Shown piece after piece: positions 6,698 to 15,042 of a DNA stretch of 20,946 nt. The stretch is taken from assembly GCF_900549175.1 (NCBI RefSeq), contig NZ_URNN01000052.1:1-20946 (forward strand), in the 5' to 3' direction. The notes under the pieces were generated by a model that searched no databases, was not told the DNA's origin, and saw only the letters and a program-made list of their open reading frames with translations. The first letter of the stretch is position 1, and each line of letters opens with the position of its first letter. The position numbers and the translations under genes were made by a program. This DNA is from an uncultured Prevotella sp. (GTDB lineage: Bacteria; Bacteroidota; Bacteroidia; Bacteroidales; Bacteroidaceae).

Positions 6698-7928
6698 ATC
6701 TTATAGCTTCTATCGGGTCAAGCTGTGCGGCTTTCTTTGCCGGATACCATCCGAAGAAGACTCCGGTAAATGTGCATACCGCAAAACTCATTATTATTGT
6801 CCACGCCTGTATGGCTATCGGCCAGTGGGCAAATGCCTTTATCGAGTAGGAGGCTCCCACTCCCAAAACCACGCCTATCAGCCCTCCGGTGACGCTGAGC
6901 AGTATTGCCTCGATGAGGAACTGGTTGAGTATGTCTATCCCTCTTGCCCCTACACTCATGCGCAGACCTATCTCGCGTGTACGTTCCGTCACGCTTACGT
7001 ACATGATGTTCATGATGCCTATGCCGCCGACAATGAGCGATATGCCTGCAACACATCCGAGAAGGATGGTGAGCATGTCGGATGTGGAGTTCATCATCGA
7101 TGCCAGTTCTTCCTGCGAACGTATGTTGAAATCGTCAGCGTCGGCTTCCCTTTCTTCTGTAGCATCCTTCAGCTTGTGGTTGCGGCGCAGTATTGCGGTT
7201 ATCTCTTCAGTAGCCTTTTCCGTAGCGCCTTCGGTGATGGCCGAGCACTGTATGCTCCCGAGATATGTCTGTGCGAGTATTCGTTTCATCACCGATGTGT
7301 ACGGGGCGAGCACGAGATCGTCCTGATCCATGCCCATAGAGTTGTAGCCTTTCTTTTTCAGGACGCCGATGACGCGGAAGGGAATGGAGTTGAAGCGTAC
7401 CACTTTGCCTATCGGGTCGCTGCCGTCGGGAAACAGATTGTCCACAACGGTCTGTCCGAGGACGCACACTTTTGCGCTTGACTTGATGTCGCCGGCGGTG
7501 AACAGTTCGCCGTCGGCAATGCTCAACTGGCGTATGTCGAGATAATCTTCATTGACGCCGTAGAGTGATGACGGAGTGTTCTCGTTGCCGTAAATGAACT
7601 GTCCGCTGCTTGTCACGACCGGACTGACACCTTTTATATACCGACATTCCTGTTTAATGGATTCATAGTCGGCCATTTTCAGCGTCTCCATCGACGAGGC
7701 ATCCTGACGCACACCGCCGCGGCGGTCGGCTCCGGGATGTATCATGATCATGTTCGACCCCATTTCCGCAATGTTAGCCTGTATGCTCTGTTTTGTTCCC
7801 TGGCCTACGGCGAGCATGGTTATCACCGATGCAATGCCGATGATGATGCCCAATGCCGTGAGAAACGAGCGTGTCTTGTTGGCGGCAATGGCGCGGAGGG
7901 CTGTTTTCAAAAGATTGGTATAGTTCAT
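6690..7928 (-). CDS. ABC transporter permease, MacB-like
   Basis: A 412-residue inner-membrane permease with MacB topology: one membrane helix at 21-45, a large periplasmic MacB_PCD domain (about 46-280), then three helices at about 284-308, 336-360 and 374-398 in the FtsX domain. The N terminus NKTRSFLTALGIIIGIASVI, the coupling motif TERTREIGLRMSVGAR (314-329) and the C-terminal YPAKKAAQLDPIEAIRYE are typical of the family. The ATPase is encoded separately, in contrast to E. coli MacB where it is fused. Start and the preceding ATPase stop share one base (TAATG). It acts with the adaptor and TolC-like protein of this operon, as a mechanotransducing pump rather than a classical importer. The substrate is unknown: peptides, macrolide-like drugs or lipids are all possible. 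Confidence 0.93.
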   Translation of the reverse strand: MNYTNLLKTALRAIAANKTRSFLTALGIIIGIASVITMLAVGQGTKQSIQANIAEMGSNMIMIHPGADRRGGVRQDASSMETLKMADYESIKQECRYIKGVSPVVTSSGQFIYGNENTPSSLYGVNEDYLDIRQLSIADGELFTAGDIKSSAKVCVLGQTVVDNLFPDGSDPIGKVVRFNSIPFRVIGVLKKKGYNSMGMDQDDLVLAPYTSVMKRILAQTYLGSIQCSAITEGATEKATEEITAILRRNHKLKDATEEREADADDFNIRSQEELASMMNSTSDMLTILLGCVAGISLIVGGIGIMNIMYVSVTERTREIGLRMSVGARGIDILNQFLIEAILLSVTGGLIGVVLGVGASYSIKAFAHWPIAIQAWTIIMSFAVCTFTGVFFGWYPAKKAAQLDPIEAIRYE

Positions 7929-8689
7929 TATTCGTCTGTATTTTGTGGTAATGCGGCAAGTCCTTCGGCTGCAGACATTATGTTGTCGTTGTATTCGTCA
8001 CTTATCACACGTCCGTCGCGCAGCATGATGTTGCGGCTCGAGTAGTTGGCTATGTCGGGGTTGTGCGTAACAAAGATGATGGTCCGTCCCTCGGCGTGCA
8101 GTTTCTGGAACAGTACGAGAATCTCGAACGACGTCCTTGTGTCAAGGTTTCCGGTGGCTTCGTCAGCCAGAATGACGGCCGGATTGTTCACCAGGGCGCG
8201 TGCTATGGCCACACGTTGCATCTGTCCGCCCGACATCTGGTTTGACTTGTGGTAGAGGCGGTTGCCCAATCCCACTGCCGTCAGAGCCTCGACGGCTCTC
8301 TTGTGGCGCTCTTCCGCGCTTACCCCGCTGTTGTACATCAGCGGCAGTTCTACGTTCTCGACGCTTGTCGTCTTTGGCAACAGGTTGTAGTTTTGGAAGA
8401 TAAAGCCTATCTTGCGGTTGCGCAACACGGCCCTTTGCGATTTTGACATGGTGCTCACGGCCACGCCGTCAAGCAGATATTCACCGCCGGAGGGTGTGTC
8501 GAGGCAGCCCAACTGGTTGAGCAGAGTGGATTTGCCCGACCCCGATTTGCCCATGATGGTGACGAACTCTCCCTCGAATATCTTGAACGAGACACCGCGG
8601 AGCGCATGCACGGTCTCGCTGCCGACGGTGAACTTGCGTCTTACGTCCTGCAGTTCTATTACAGTCTTCTTGTCCTTTGGCATGGTCAT
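7928..8689 (-). CDS. ABC transporter ATP-binding protein, MacB/LolD type
   Basis: A 253-residue cytoplasmic ATPase that powers the permease encoded next. Visible motifs are Walker A GKSGSGKS (47-54), the Q loop (Q99), signature MSGGQ (152-156), Walker B AVILADE (171-177, catalytic E177) and the H loop (H209 in FVTHNPD). The set SNQMSGGQMQRVAIARAL is characteristic of the MacB/LolD/FtsE-like group. The ATG at 8689 overlaps the adaptor stop in an ATGA junction; a second ATG at 8683 would shorten the protein by two residues. Length is near the family norm of 220-250. Confidence 0.93.
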   Translation of the reverse strand: MTMPKDKKTVIELQDVRRKFTVGSETVHALRGVSFKIFEGEFVTIMGKSGSGKSTLLNQLGCLDTPSGGEYLLDGVAVSTMSKSQRAVLRNRKIGFIFQNYNLLPKTTSVENVELPLMYNSGVSAEERHKRAVEALTAVGLGNRLYHKSNQMSGGQMQRVAIARALVNNPAVILADEATGNLDTRTSFEILVLFQKLHAEGRTIIFVTHNPDIANYSSRNIMLRDGRVISDEYNDNIMSAAEGLAALPQNTDE

Positions 8690-9864
8690 TTCTTCTTGTC
8701 GTTCTTTCTCGGGCCGGGTGCAAAGGGTGACTGCTCCTGCCGGTCTCCCGGTTCTTCGTCACTGCCGGTCTCCATAATCTCGGTCACGATGACGGTTCCT
8801 TCTGTCAAACCGCCCTTAATCTCCGTGTTGATGCCGTCGGTCATGCCGGTCTGTACGGCATGGGCTGTCAGCGTGTTGCCGCTTAATGTCCATACCTTGG
8901 CCTTGCCGTCACAGTCTTTTATCTGATATTTCCTGCCCACGGTCTCTGCTGTAGGCAGCAGGCGCAGAGCCTTGCTCGGTATGCTCGGCACACCCATCTT
9001 CTCGGCTGTATATATCGTAACGTTGGCTGTCAGGCCGGGTTTCAGTTTCAGATCGGCGTTGGGTGCACTTATCACCACCTCGTATGTCACCACGTTGTTG
9101 GTTGTAGTGGCTTCCTGACGCACCTGTGTCACCTCACCTTCGAAGGTGTCGTTGGGGTAGGCGTCGACGGTGAATGTCACCCGTTCGCCCTCACGCACCT
9201 CGCCTATGTCGGCCTCGTCAACATCAGCCACCACGCGCATGTCGGTAAGGTCTTGCGCAATGTTGAAGAGTTCGGGGGTGCTGAAGCTGGCAGCAACGGT
9301 CTGTCCCTCCTCAACCGACTTTGACAGTACCACGCCGTCTATCGGTGATGTGATGGTGGCATAGCCCAAGTTGGTCTGTGCCTTCTGCACGGTTTCCTTC
9401 GATGTGGCCACGGCCTCCCTTGCCTTCAGATAGCTAAGTTCGGCCGTTTCGTAGTCGTCGGCACTGACAAGTCCCTTGTCGAACAGTGTCTTGTAACGTT
9501 TGTAGTTGGCCGTTTCGTATGCCAGAGTGCTCTGCGCACTTGACAGGTTGGCCTTGGCAGTGTTCAGTTCGCTTATCAGGTTGGTCTTGTCCAGTTCGGC
9601 AATCACCTGTCCTTTCTTCACCACACTGTTGTAGTCGACAAACAGTTTGCTCACAATGCCTGACACCTGTGTACCTACTGTGACTGATGTCACAGGCTCG
9701 ATGGTTCCCGTAGCCGTTATGCTGTTCTGTATGTTCGCCTTTTTCACGGTTTCTGTGCCGAATGAAACCTGCCTCTCTTTCTTCATTCCCGACATCAGCC
9801 ACGCGGCCACTGCAATTACGGCCACTGCGGCAATGCCTATCCATATTTTGCTTATTCTCTTCAT
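8686..9864 (-). CDS. Periplasmic adaptor protein, MacA-like (HlyD/RND adaptor family)
   Basis: A 392-residue membrane-fusion protein linking the inner-membrane pump to the outer-membrane channel. An N-terminal membrane anchor covers residues 7-25. The two lipoyl half-motifs are at about 55-95 (TVGTQVSGIVSKLFVDYNSV, GQVIAELD) and 168-205 (YATITSPIDGVVLSKSVEEG), with an alpha-helical hairpin between them (95-167). A beta-barrel follows (206-285; ANVTIYTAEK), then a membrane-proximal domain. The charged C terminus (PGPRKNDKKK) is extra to the family core. It lies 25 bases downstream of the TolC-like gene and overlaps the ATPase by 4 bases. Confidence 0.93.
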   Translation of the reverse strand: MKRISKIWIGIAAVAVIAVAAWLMSGMKKERQVSFGTETVKKANIQNSITATGTIEPVTSVTVGTQVSGIVSKLFVDYNSVVKKGQVIAELDKTNLISELNTAKANLSSAQSTLAYETANYKRYKTLFDKGLVSADDYETAELSYLKAREAVATSKETVQKAQTNLGYATITSPIDGVVLSKSVEEGQTVAASFSTPELFNIAQDLTDMRVVADVDEADIGEVREGERVTFTVDAYPNDTFEGEVTQVRQEATTTNNVVTYEVVISAPNADLKLKPGLTANVTIYTAEKMGVPSIPSKALRLLPTAETVGRKYQIKDCDGKAKVWTLSGNTLTAHAVQTGMTDGINTEIKGGLTEGTVIVTEIMETGSDEEPGDRQEQSPFAPGPRKNDKKK

Positions 9865-9889
9865 TTTGTGTTAATTTATTATGTTCGGG

Positions 9890-11236
9890 TTATAAGTTTA
9901 TCGGTTCTCCTTTGTAGAAATTGAGCAGCTGAATGTCGAGTATTGCCATATACTTGCTTTGCAGACGGTTCTGCTGGGCCGACAGAAGATTGGTCTTGCT
10001 TGTCATGAGTTCGACGATGTTCTTCATGCCGAGGCGGAACTGTTCGCTGACAAGATCGTATCCGGCCTGCTCACTTTCCATGCTGGCTTGTGCCGCCTTG
10101 AATTTCTGTTGGTTGGTGGTGGCGTCAAGCCAGTAGCCCTCTATGGTGCTGTACAGTTGCTTTTGCTCTTCCTGCAGATTGAGCATGCTCTCTTCCTGCT
10201 GTATTTTTGCCTTGTTGATGGCGCTTCGTGTCTTGCGGTTATCGAATACAGGCACGCTGAGAGTGGCGCCGGCGGAAGCGTCGAAGTTGGTCTTCAACTG
10301 CGTGCCCCATGCCTTTGAGTTCATCGAGGTGGTGCTTGCACCTACGCCACCGGTCAGACTCACAGTGGGCATACGGCCTCCTTTGGCTATCGAGATTCCC
10401 AACTTGCTGTTCTCTATACTGAGTTTTCCGCTTTCTATTTCGGGGCGTGTGGTCAGTGCGGCCTCGTATATCGACATGAGCGGCGGTATGTCGGCAAGTG
10501 CCCTGCTGTCTGATGTTTCCGGTAAATAAACGTCAAATTCTTGTTCGTCCGTTATCTCAAGCAGCTGTTTCAGTTGCAGCTTATAGCCGGCCAGATTGCT
10601 TTCTGCCTCCACCAGATTGTATTTGTCGGTGGCTGTTTGTGCCTCGAGCTGTGTCATATCCGCTTTCGACAGTTTGCCTGCCGCCAGCATTTCCCTTCCG
10701 CGTTCTTCGTTTTTCATGCTTGTTTCATAGCTTTGCCGGTTCACGGCGATGGCCTCTTTCATATACAGTATCTGTATGTACAGTTGGGCAATCTGTTCCT
10801 TTATGCTGTTTGAGGTGGCGGCGGAATCCAGCACGGCCTGCCTTTCTGTCAGTTTGTTCTGCTTGACGGTGTTGCGGTTTTGGTTGCCGTTCCATACTGT
10901 CCAACTGGCGTTCAGCCCGTAACTTCCGTTGTAGTAAGTCTTGTTGACACTTGTAGATACCGTGCCGTTGTTTACTGTGCTGACACCATCGTTCACCCAT
11001 GGCCTGTATCCGAACGACTGGTTTGTCGAGAAACTCAGCGACGGCAGCAGCGCGGCTTTCGACTGTTTCAGGTCTTCGGTGGCCGACATTTTCGTCAGCC
11101 GCGATTTCTTTAGCGTGATGTTGTTGGCCATGGCATAGTCTATACATTCTCCCAGCGTCCATTTCTTTTGGCCGGACGCGTTGGTGGAGAAGGCCGTCAG
11201 CAACATCGCTCCGATGATTATAATACTTCTGTTCAT
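9890..11236 (-). CDS. TolC-family outer-membrane efflux protein
   Basis: A 448-residue outer-membrane channel component. A Sec signal peptide covers about residues 1-22 (hydrophobic IIIIGAMLL then STNASG), with no lipobox Cys. Two OEP repeats follow; the family opening WTLGECIDYAMANNITLKK is at 26-44, and the long helical stretches rich in Ala, Gln and Asn are typical. It is the first gene of the six-gene operon and has its own promoter upstream. It would give the MacAB-like pump its exit duct across the outer membrane. Short distances to the adaptor gene support a dedicated partnership. Confidence 0.92.
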   Translation of the reverse strand: MNRSIIIIGAMLLTAFSTNASGQKKWTLGECIDYAMANNITLKKSRLTKMSATEDLKQSKAALLPSLSFSTNQSFGYRPWVNDGVSTVNNGTVSTSVNKTYYNGSYGLNASWTVWNGNQNRNTVKQNKLTERQAVLDSAATSNSIKEQIAQLYIQILYMKEAIAVNRQSYETSMKNEERGREMLAAGKLSKADMTQLEAQTATDKYNLVEAESNLAGYKLQLKQLLEITDEQEFDVYLPETSDSRALADIPPLMSIYEAALTTRPEIESGKLSIENSKLGISIAKGGRMPTVSLTGGVGASTTSMNSKAWGTQLKTNFDASAGATLSVPVFDNRKTRSAINKAKIQQEESMLNLQEEQKQLYSTIEGYWLDATTNQQKFKAAQASMESEQAGYDLVSEQFRLGMKNIVELMTSKTNLLSAQQNRLQSKYMAILDIQLLNFYKGEPINL

Positions 11237-11262
11237 ATTCTTCTGTTATCTTTTGTACACCG

Positions 11263-11293
11263 CAAAATTACGAAGAATAAAGTCTTTATGAAA
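11263..11293 (-). promoter_or_regulatory. Putative promoter of the efflux operon
   Basis: The minus strand carries TAATTTTG at 11270-11263, a full match to the Bacteroidota -7 box, with TTTC (one off TTTG) 19 bases upstream at 11293-11290. It lies about 27 bases before the TolC-like ATG. Upstream is an alternating AT stretch (11298-11309). No obvious LytTR direct repeat was recognised. Confidence 0.6.
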
Positions 11294-11326
11294 ATATTAT
11301 ATATATATGTAGGGAGTTAGTAGAAT

Positions 11327-11362
11327 AACGGCGTCAAATCTTCGATGAGATTTGGCGCCGTT
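11327..11362 (-). terminator. Rho-independent terminator of ribE
   Basis: aacggcgtcaaatct (11327-11341) pairs with agatttggcgccgtt (11348-11362) around a six-base loop; 14 of 15 positions are complementary. It begins 10 bases past the ribE stop and is followed on the minus strand by a short T-rich stretch (TTATTCT). It separates ribE from the efflux operon promoter. Confidence 0.8.
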
Positions 11363-11371
11363 AATGTTTGT

Positions 11372-11971
11372 TTACAGTTGGCTCAGTCTTGCTATGTATT
11401 TGCCGAGAATGTCAAATTCGATGTTGACAACAGAGCCTATCTTGATGTCACAGAAGTTGGTGTGTTCCATCGTATAAGGTATTATGGCCACCTGAAATGT
11501 GTCTGCCGTGGGATTGCATACCGTGAGCGACACGCCGTTAACGGTCACGCTGCCTTTGTCGACGGTGAAGTATCCGTGGCGAACCTTATCTTTGTCGGCA
11601 TCGTATTTGAATGTGAAATACGTGCTTCCGTCAGCGTCTTCCATGGCCGTGCAGCGCGCAGTCTGGTCTACATGTCCCTGTACGATATGTCCGTCGAGCC
11701 TGCCGTTCATCAGCATGGAGCGCTCCACATTCACTTTATCCCCCACTTTCAGCATACCGAGGTTGCTGCGTTCGAGCGTTTCCTTCATTGCCGTGACGGT
11801 GTATGTGCCGTCCCCGATGCTCACCACAGTGAGGCATACGCCGTTGTGGGCAACGCTTTGGTCTATCTTCAGCTCGCCGGTGAATGAGCATTTCAGTGAC
11901 AAGTCTATGTTCTCACGGTCTTTCCTGATGTCCGTGACGGTGGCAAATTCTTCAATGATACCTGAAAACAT
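11372..11971 (-). CDS. ribE: Riboflavin synthase, alpha chain
   Basis: A 199-residue cytosolic enzyme that dismutates two 6,7-dimethyl-8-ribityllumazine molecules into riboflavin and a pyrimidinedione. The family N terminus MFSGIIEE is present. Two lumazine-binding repeats follow: the first has VAHNGVCLTV (40-49), the second VTVNGVSLTV (142-151), each followed by a conserved ...ERSNLG or ...EHTNF segment. GHIVQGHVD (94-102) joins the repeats. Length matches the family (about 200). The start is ATG 11971; an in-frame ATG at 11989 would add six residues not found in the family. No other riboflavin genes are adjacent. The only recognisable promoter upstream is about 250 bases away, so the gene may be read through the RNA-like leader at 12008-12212. 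Confidence 0.95.
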   Translation of the reverse strand: MFSGIIEEFATVTDIRKDRENIDLSLKCSFTGELKIDQSVAHNGVCLTVVSIGDGTYTVTAMKETLERSNLGMLKVGDKVNVERSMLMNGRLDGHIVQGHVDQTARCTAMEDADGSTYFTFKYDADKDKVRHGYFTVDKGSVTVNGVSLTVCNPTADTFQVAIIPYTMEHTNFCDIKIGSVVNIEFDILGKYIARLSQL

Positions 11972-12007
11972 GATGTTTATGGTTTGCATTTTATTAATAT
12001 AGGTGAT

Positions 12008-12212
12008 GATAAAAAGAGAGGATCGTATCGGTGATGTGATGAAAACTCCTATTAGATAAGATTTGAGAGCTCCCTATCGTTGTAATCCACCGGCATTGTA
12101 GCTGTCCTCCCTAAAGAGGATTGTGGCCCGCCATTGATAAGAGAAGTTTTCTCTGTTTTCAGTTTATTTGATGAGTATCCCAATCTAACCGATACGACCC
12201 ATATTCTTTTTC
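12008..12212 (-). ncRNA. Candidate structured RNA or ribE leader
   Basis: On the minus strand GGGUCGUAUCGGU (12200-12188) can pair over 13 positions (one G-U) with ACCGAUACGAUCC (12032-12020), closing a region of about 180 nt. Inside, AGAGAA/UUCUCU around AAC and UCCUC/GAGGA form local hairpins. The 3' side is followed by UCUCUUUUU, as after an intrinsic terminator. A good promoter lies just upstream (12219-12250), which puts a start near 12212 and an end near 12008, about 205 nt. The single G-U pair would be an A-C mismatch on the other strand, supporting minus-strand use. It could be an independent small RNA (length and paired ends recall 6S RNA) or a cis-acting leader of ribE. I see no FMN-riboswitch signature. 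A 65-codon frame here starts upstream of the predicted transcript and is not called. Confidence 0.4.
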
Positions 12213-12218
12213 TGATTG

Positions 12219-12250
12219 CAAAGTTAATGTGATTATTCCAACTTGCCAAG
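12219..12250 (-). promoter_or_regulatory. Putative promoter upstream of the ribE leader
   Basis: The minus strand carries TAACTTTG at 12226-12219 (full -7 match) and CTTG at 12250-12247 (one off TTTG) with a 20-base spacer, the spacing expected for Bacteroidota sigma-ABfr promoters. No other -7 match was found between here and the ribE ATG. Confidence 0.55.
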
Positions 12251-12313
12251 CGTTTCCCGCTTTTTTTGCTTCGGGACAGAGTTTTACCATGTATTAATCT
12301 GTAATATGAAAAA

Positions 12314-12345
12314 AAATACGTATCTTCGCAAAATTAAACGTATTT
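12314..12345 (+). promoter_or_regulatory. Inverted repeat and weak promoter before the GH51 gene
   Basis: aaatacgt (12314-12321) and acgtattt (12338-12345) are perfect inverted copies 16 bases apart. A near -7 box, TATCTTCG (12321-12328, one off TAnnTTTG), overlaps the left arm, about 105 bases before the GH51 ATG. No -33 match is clear. The layout would suit an operator for a sugar-responsive regulator. The rest of 12251-12433 shows only AT-rich leader sequence. Confidence 0.4.
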
Positions 12346-12433
12346 AAGATAGAAGCAGTACGTGGTAATGCCATAAATGGTATAAAGCTACACTGACAAT
12401 AAACAAAACTACTAAATAAATTACATTCAAATT

Positions 12434-15016
12434 ATGAGAAATCAGTTCAGACTATCCCTTCTGTCATTGCTCATGATGGGAACGGTACCCATGATGTCGG
12501 CAGTGGTTAAGGGGAAACAGCCCGTTCAGGAAGAGAGTGACAGCACGAAATTGTTTCTTTATTGTCCCGGCGACAAGCAAGGATTTCATGTGGCACGCGA
12601 GCTCAACAAGACAAGTTTTGCCGAAGTGGGGCAGCTCTTCACGTCCGATTATTCGCGGTGGGGCTCGGAGAAACGCATGTATTCGCCGTTCATCTTCCGT
12701 CTCAACGGGAAAGGCTATGCCGCCGTGTTTCAGGTGAACGACTATGCGCCGTGTTTCGCCGTGGCCTATTCCGAAGACCTTGTTACGTGGCGTCCGCAGG
12801 ACTATCCGCGCATGTCGGTAAAGGGATGTCTGGCTCCGGTGATACGTTTTGACGGCGGAGGCAAGTATTCCGTGCTCTTCAAGACCAAGGACGGAAAGGT
12901 GCGCAAGACCGTTACCGGTGCCGATTTCCGTCATTTCACGCCCGATGTTCCCGCCACGCTGGCCGAGTATGATGCCGTGCGCGGAGAGAAAAACACAGGT
13001 GTTGTCAATGAAAAAGTTACCGAAGGGTTCATATGGAAGGTGCCTACGGCTCTGGCGGAAGCCGTCGAAGCCCATTTCGCAAGGCTCGCCGCCGACAACG
13101 CCAGCTATGGAGAGAAGCTTGCCGATGACGGAAAACTCCTCGAAGCATTGGGTGGAAAGGCCGTTACGGCCACGATGACCATCGACGGCAAGCGCCAAAA
13201 GTCCATAAGCGACAAGCTCGTCGGCGTGTTCTTCGAGGACATAAGCTATGCTGCCGACGGCGGACTGTATGCCGAGATGGTGCAGAACCGCGATTTCGAA
13301 TATTGCCCGGCCGACCGCAGGGAGTGGAAAGCCGCTACGGCATGGCGTTCTTCCGGAGGCGACATAAAGATAATGACCGAAAGCCCGCTGAGCAAGAACA
13401 ATCCACATTATGCCGTGCTCACTGCCGACACCTTATATAATACGGGATGGGACGGAATGGTTGTCGAGCGCGGGGCGAAGTACGACTTCAGTTTCCGCGT
13501 GCGCAACATCGGCGGCAAGGCCAAGCGCTTTACCGTGGCACTTGTCGACGGCGGACGCATCATAGCCTCGGCACGCATAGACACAAAGGGTGCCGACGGC
13601 GAGTGGAACAAGTACGACGCCGTGCTCACTGCAGCCGAAAAGGCGGATAAGGCCGAGCTGATGATTGTGCCGGAGAAGCAGGACGAGGTGGCGGTAGACA
13701 TGATAAGCCTCTTCCCGCAAGACACCTTCAACGGCCGCAAGAACGGTCTGCGCAAGGATATAGCACAGGCCATAGCCGACCTGCACCCCAAGTTTGTGCG
13801 TTTCCCCGGCGGATGTATGAGCCATGGCGACGGGCTTGACAACATCTATCACTGGCACCACACCGTCGGACCGCTCGAAGACCGTGTGCCCGACCGCAAC
13901 ATATGGAACTACCATCAGACGCGCGGACTGGGCTTCTATGAGTATTTCCTGTTCTGCGAAGACATGCACGCAGAGCCTCTGCCCGTGCTTGCAGCCGGTG
14001 TGCCGTGCCAGAATTCCGGTCCCGACAAGGACGGATACGGCGGTCAGCAGGGCGGTATACCTATGGAAGACATGCAGGCTTACATACAGGAGATGCTCGA
14101 CCTGATAGAGTGGGCAAACGGTGATCCGGCCACGAGCAAGTGGGCCAAGATGCGTGCCGACGCCGGTCATCCGGCTCCGTTCAACCTTAAATATATAGGT
14201 ATAGGCAACGAAGACATCATCTCAACCACGTTTGAAGACCGTTGTCTCATGATATGCAAGGCCATAAAGGAGCGCTATCCCGACATCATCGTGTGCGGTA
14301 CGGTAGGCCCGTTCCATTATCCGTCGTCCGATTATATCGAGGGATGGAAGTTTGCCAACGACAATAAAGAAGTCTTCGACATGGTTGACGAGCATTATTA
14401 TGAGAGCGTCGGGTGGTTCCTTAACAACCAGACTTATTACGACAACTACGACCGTAAGGGTCCGAAAGTGTATCTCGGCGAGTACGCTGCGCGTCAGGGC
14501 AAGGGCAACATCGACTGCGCCTTGGCCGAGGCCGTGCATCTTTGCAACATAGAGCGCAATGCCGATGTGGTGGCAATGACATCTTATGCCCCGCTTCTTT
14601 CGAAGAACGGACACAGCAACTGGAGCCCCGACATGGTGTACTTTGACAACAAGCGTGTGGACAAGACGCCGAGTTACGAGACCCAGCGCCTCTTCTCCAC
14701 ATATTCAGGCAACCAGTATGTCGCATCGACGGTGGCCATCGACAGCCTTGCCGGCCACCGTGTGGCAACGAGTGTGGTGCGCGACAGCAAGACCGGACAG
14801 GCTTTCCTCAAGATTGCCAACGTGCTTCCCGTCGAGCTTACCATAACGGTTGACGCCAAGAGTCTGCCCATATCCAATGTAGTCCGTTACGAAGGATACA
14901 GTGGCAAACCCGGTCAGGCGCGTGTCGAAGTGGAGCGCGGCACGTATACGAAAGCCGCCGACGGCAAGCTGCGGGTGACACTGCCGCCGTACGCTTTCCG
15001 TGTTGTCATGCTGTAA
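12434..15016 (+). CDS. Secreted alpha-L-arabinofuranosidase (GH51) with N-terminal extension
   Basis: An 860-residue enzyme removing terminal alpha-L-arabinofuranosyl groups from arabinan, arabinoxylan or similar glycans. A Sec signal peptide covers about 1-23 (MRNQFRLSLLSLLMMG...MSA), without a lipobox. Residues about 40-240 form an extra domain with segments reminiscent of a GH43-like propeller (MYSPFIFRLNGKGYAAV, AYSEDLVTWRP). The GH51 part begins near 262 (VGVFFEDISYAADGG) and includes a CBM4/9-like beta module (about 290-430), KFVRFPGGC near 452, the acid/base E593 in GIGNED and the nucleophile E683 in YLGEYA. A C-terminal beta domain ends in PYAFRVVML. No SusC/SusD genes are adjacent, so it is not in a visible polysaccharide-utilisation locus. 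Ends at a bidirectional terminator. Confidence 0.88.
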   Translation: MRNQFRLSLLSLLMMGTVPMMSAVVKGKQPVQEESDSTKLFLYCPGDKQGFHVARELNKTSFAEVGQLFTSDYSRWGSEKRMYSPFIFRLNGKGYAAVFQVNDYAPCFAVAYSEDLVTWRPQDYPRMSVKGCLAPVIRFDGGGKYSVLFKTKDGKVRKTVTGADFRHFTPDVPATLAEYDAVRGEKNTGVVNEKVTEGFIWKVPTALAEAVEAHFARLAADNASYGEKLADDGKLLEALGGKAVTATMTIDGKRQKSISDKLVGVFFEDISYAADGGLYAEMVQNRDFEYCPADRREWKAATAWRSSGGDIKIMTESPLSKNNPHYAVLTADTLYNTGWDGMVVERGAKYDFSFRVRNIGGKAKRFTVALVDGGRIIASARIDTKGADGEWNKYDAVLTAAEKADKAELMIVPEKQDEVAVDMISLFPQDTFNGRKNGLRKDIAQAIADLHPKFVRFPGGCMSHGDGLDNIYHWHHTVGPLEDRVPDRNIWNYHQTRGLGFYEYFLFCEDMHAEPLPVLAAGVPCQNSGPDKDGYGGQQGGIPMEDMQAYIQEMLDLIEWANGDPATSKWAKMRADAGHPAPFNLKYIGIGNEDIISTTFEDRCLMICKAIKERYPDIIVCGTVGPFHYPSSDYIEGWKFANDNKEVFDMVDEHYYESVGWFLNNQTYYDNYDRKGPKVYLGEYAARQGKGNIDCALAEAVHLCNIERNADVVAMTSYAPLLSKNGHSNWSPDMVYFDNKRVDKTPSYETQRLFSTYSGNQYVASTVAIDSLAGHRVATSVVRDSKTGQAFLKIANVLPVELTITVDAKSLPISNVVRYEGYSGKPGQARVEVERGTYTKAADGKLRVTLPPYAFRVVML

Positions 15017-15042
15017 TGAATTTTAACACACCCTCATAACGA

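Noticed and set aside
12052..12249. A 65-codon minus-strand frame upstream of ribE
   Set aside because: Its ATG lies upstream of the predicted transcription start and the sequence is better explained as a structured RNA or repeat; no recognisable family.
11972..12250. FMN or TPP riboswitch before ribE
   Set aside because: Neither the FMN core nor the TPP CUGAGA element was found; a few bases (AAUGCC, UAGGGA) look TPP-like but in the wrong context.
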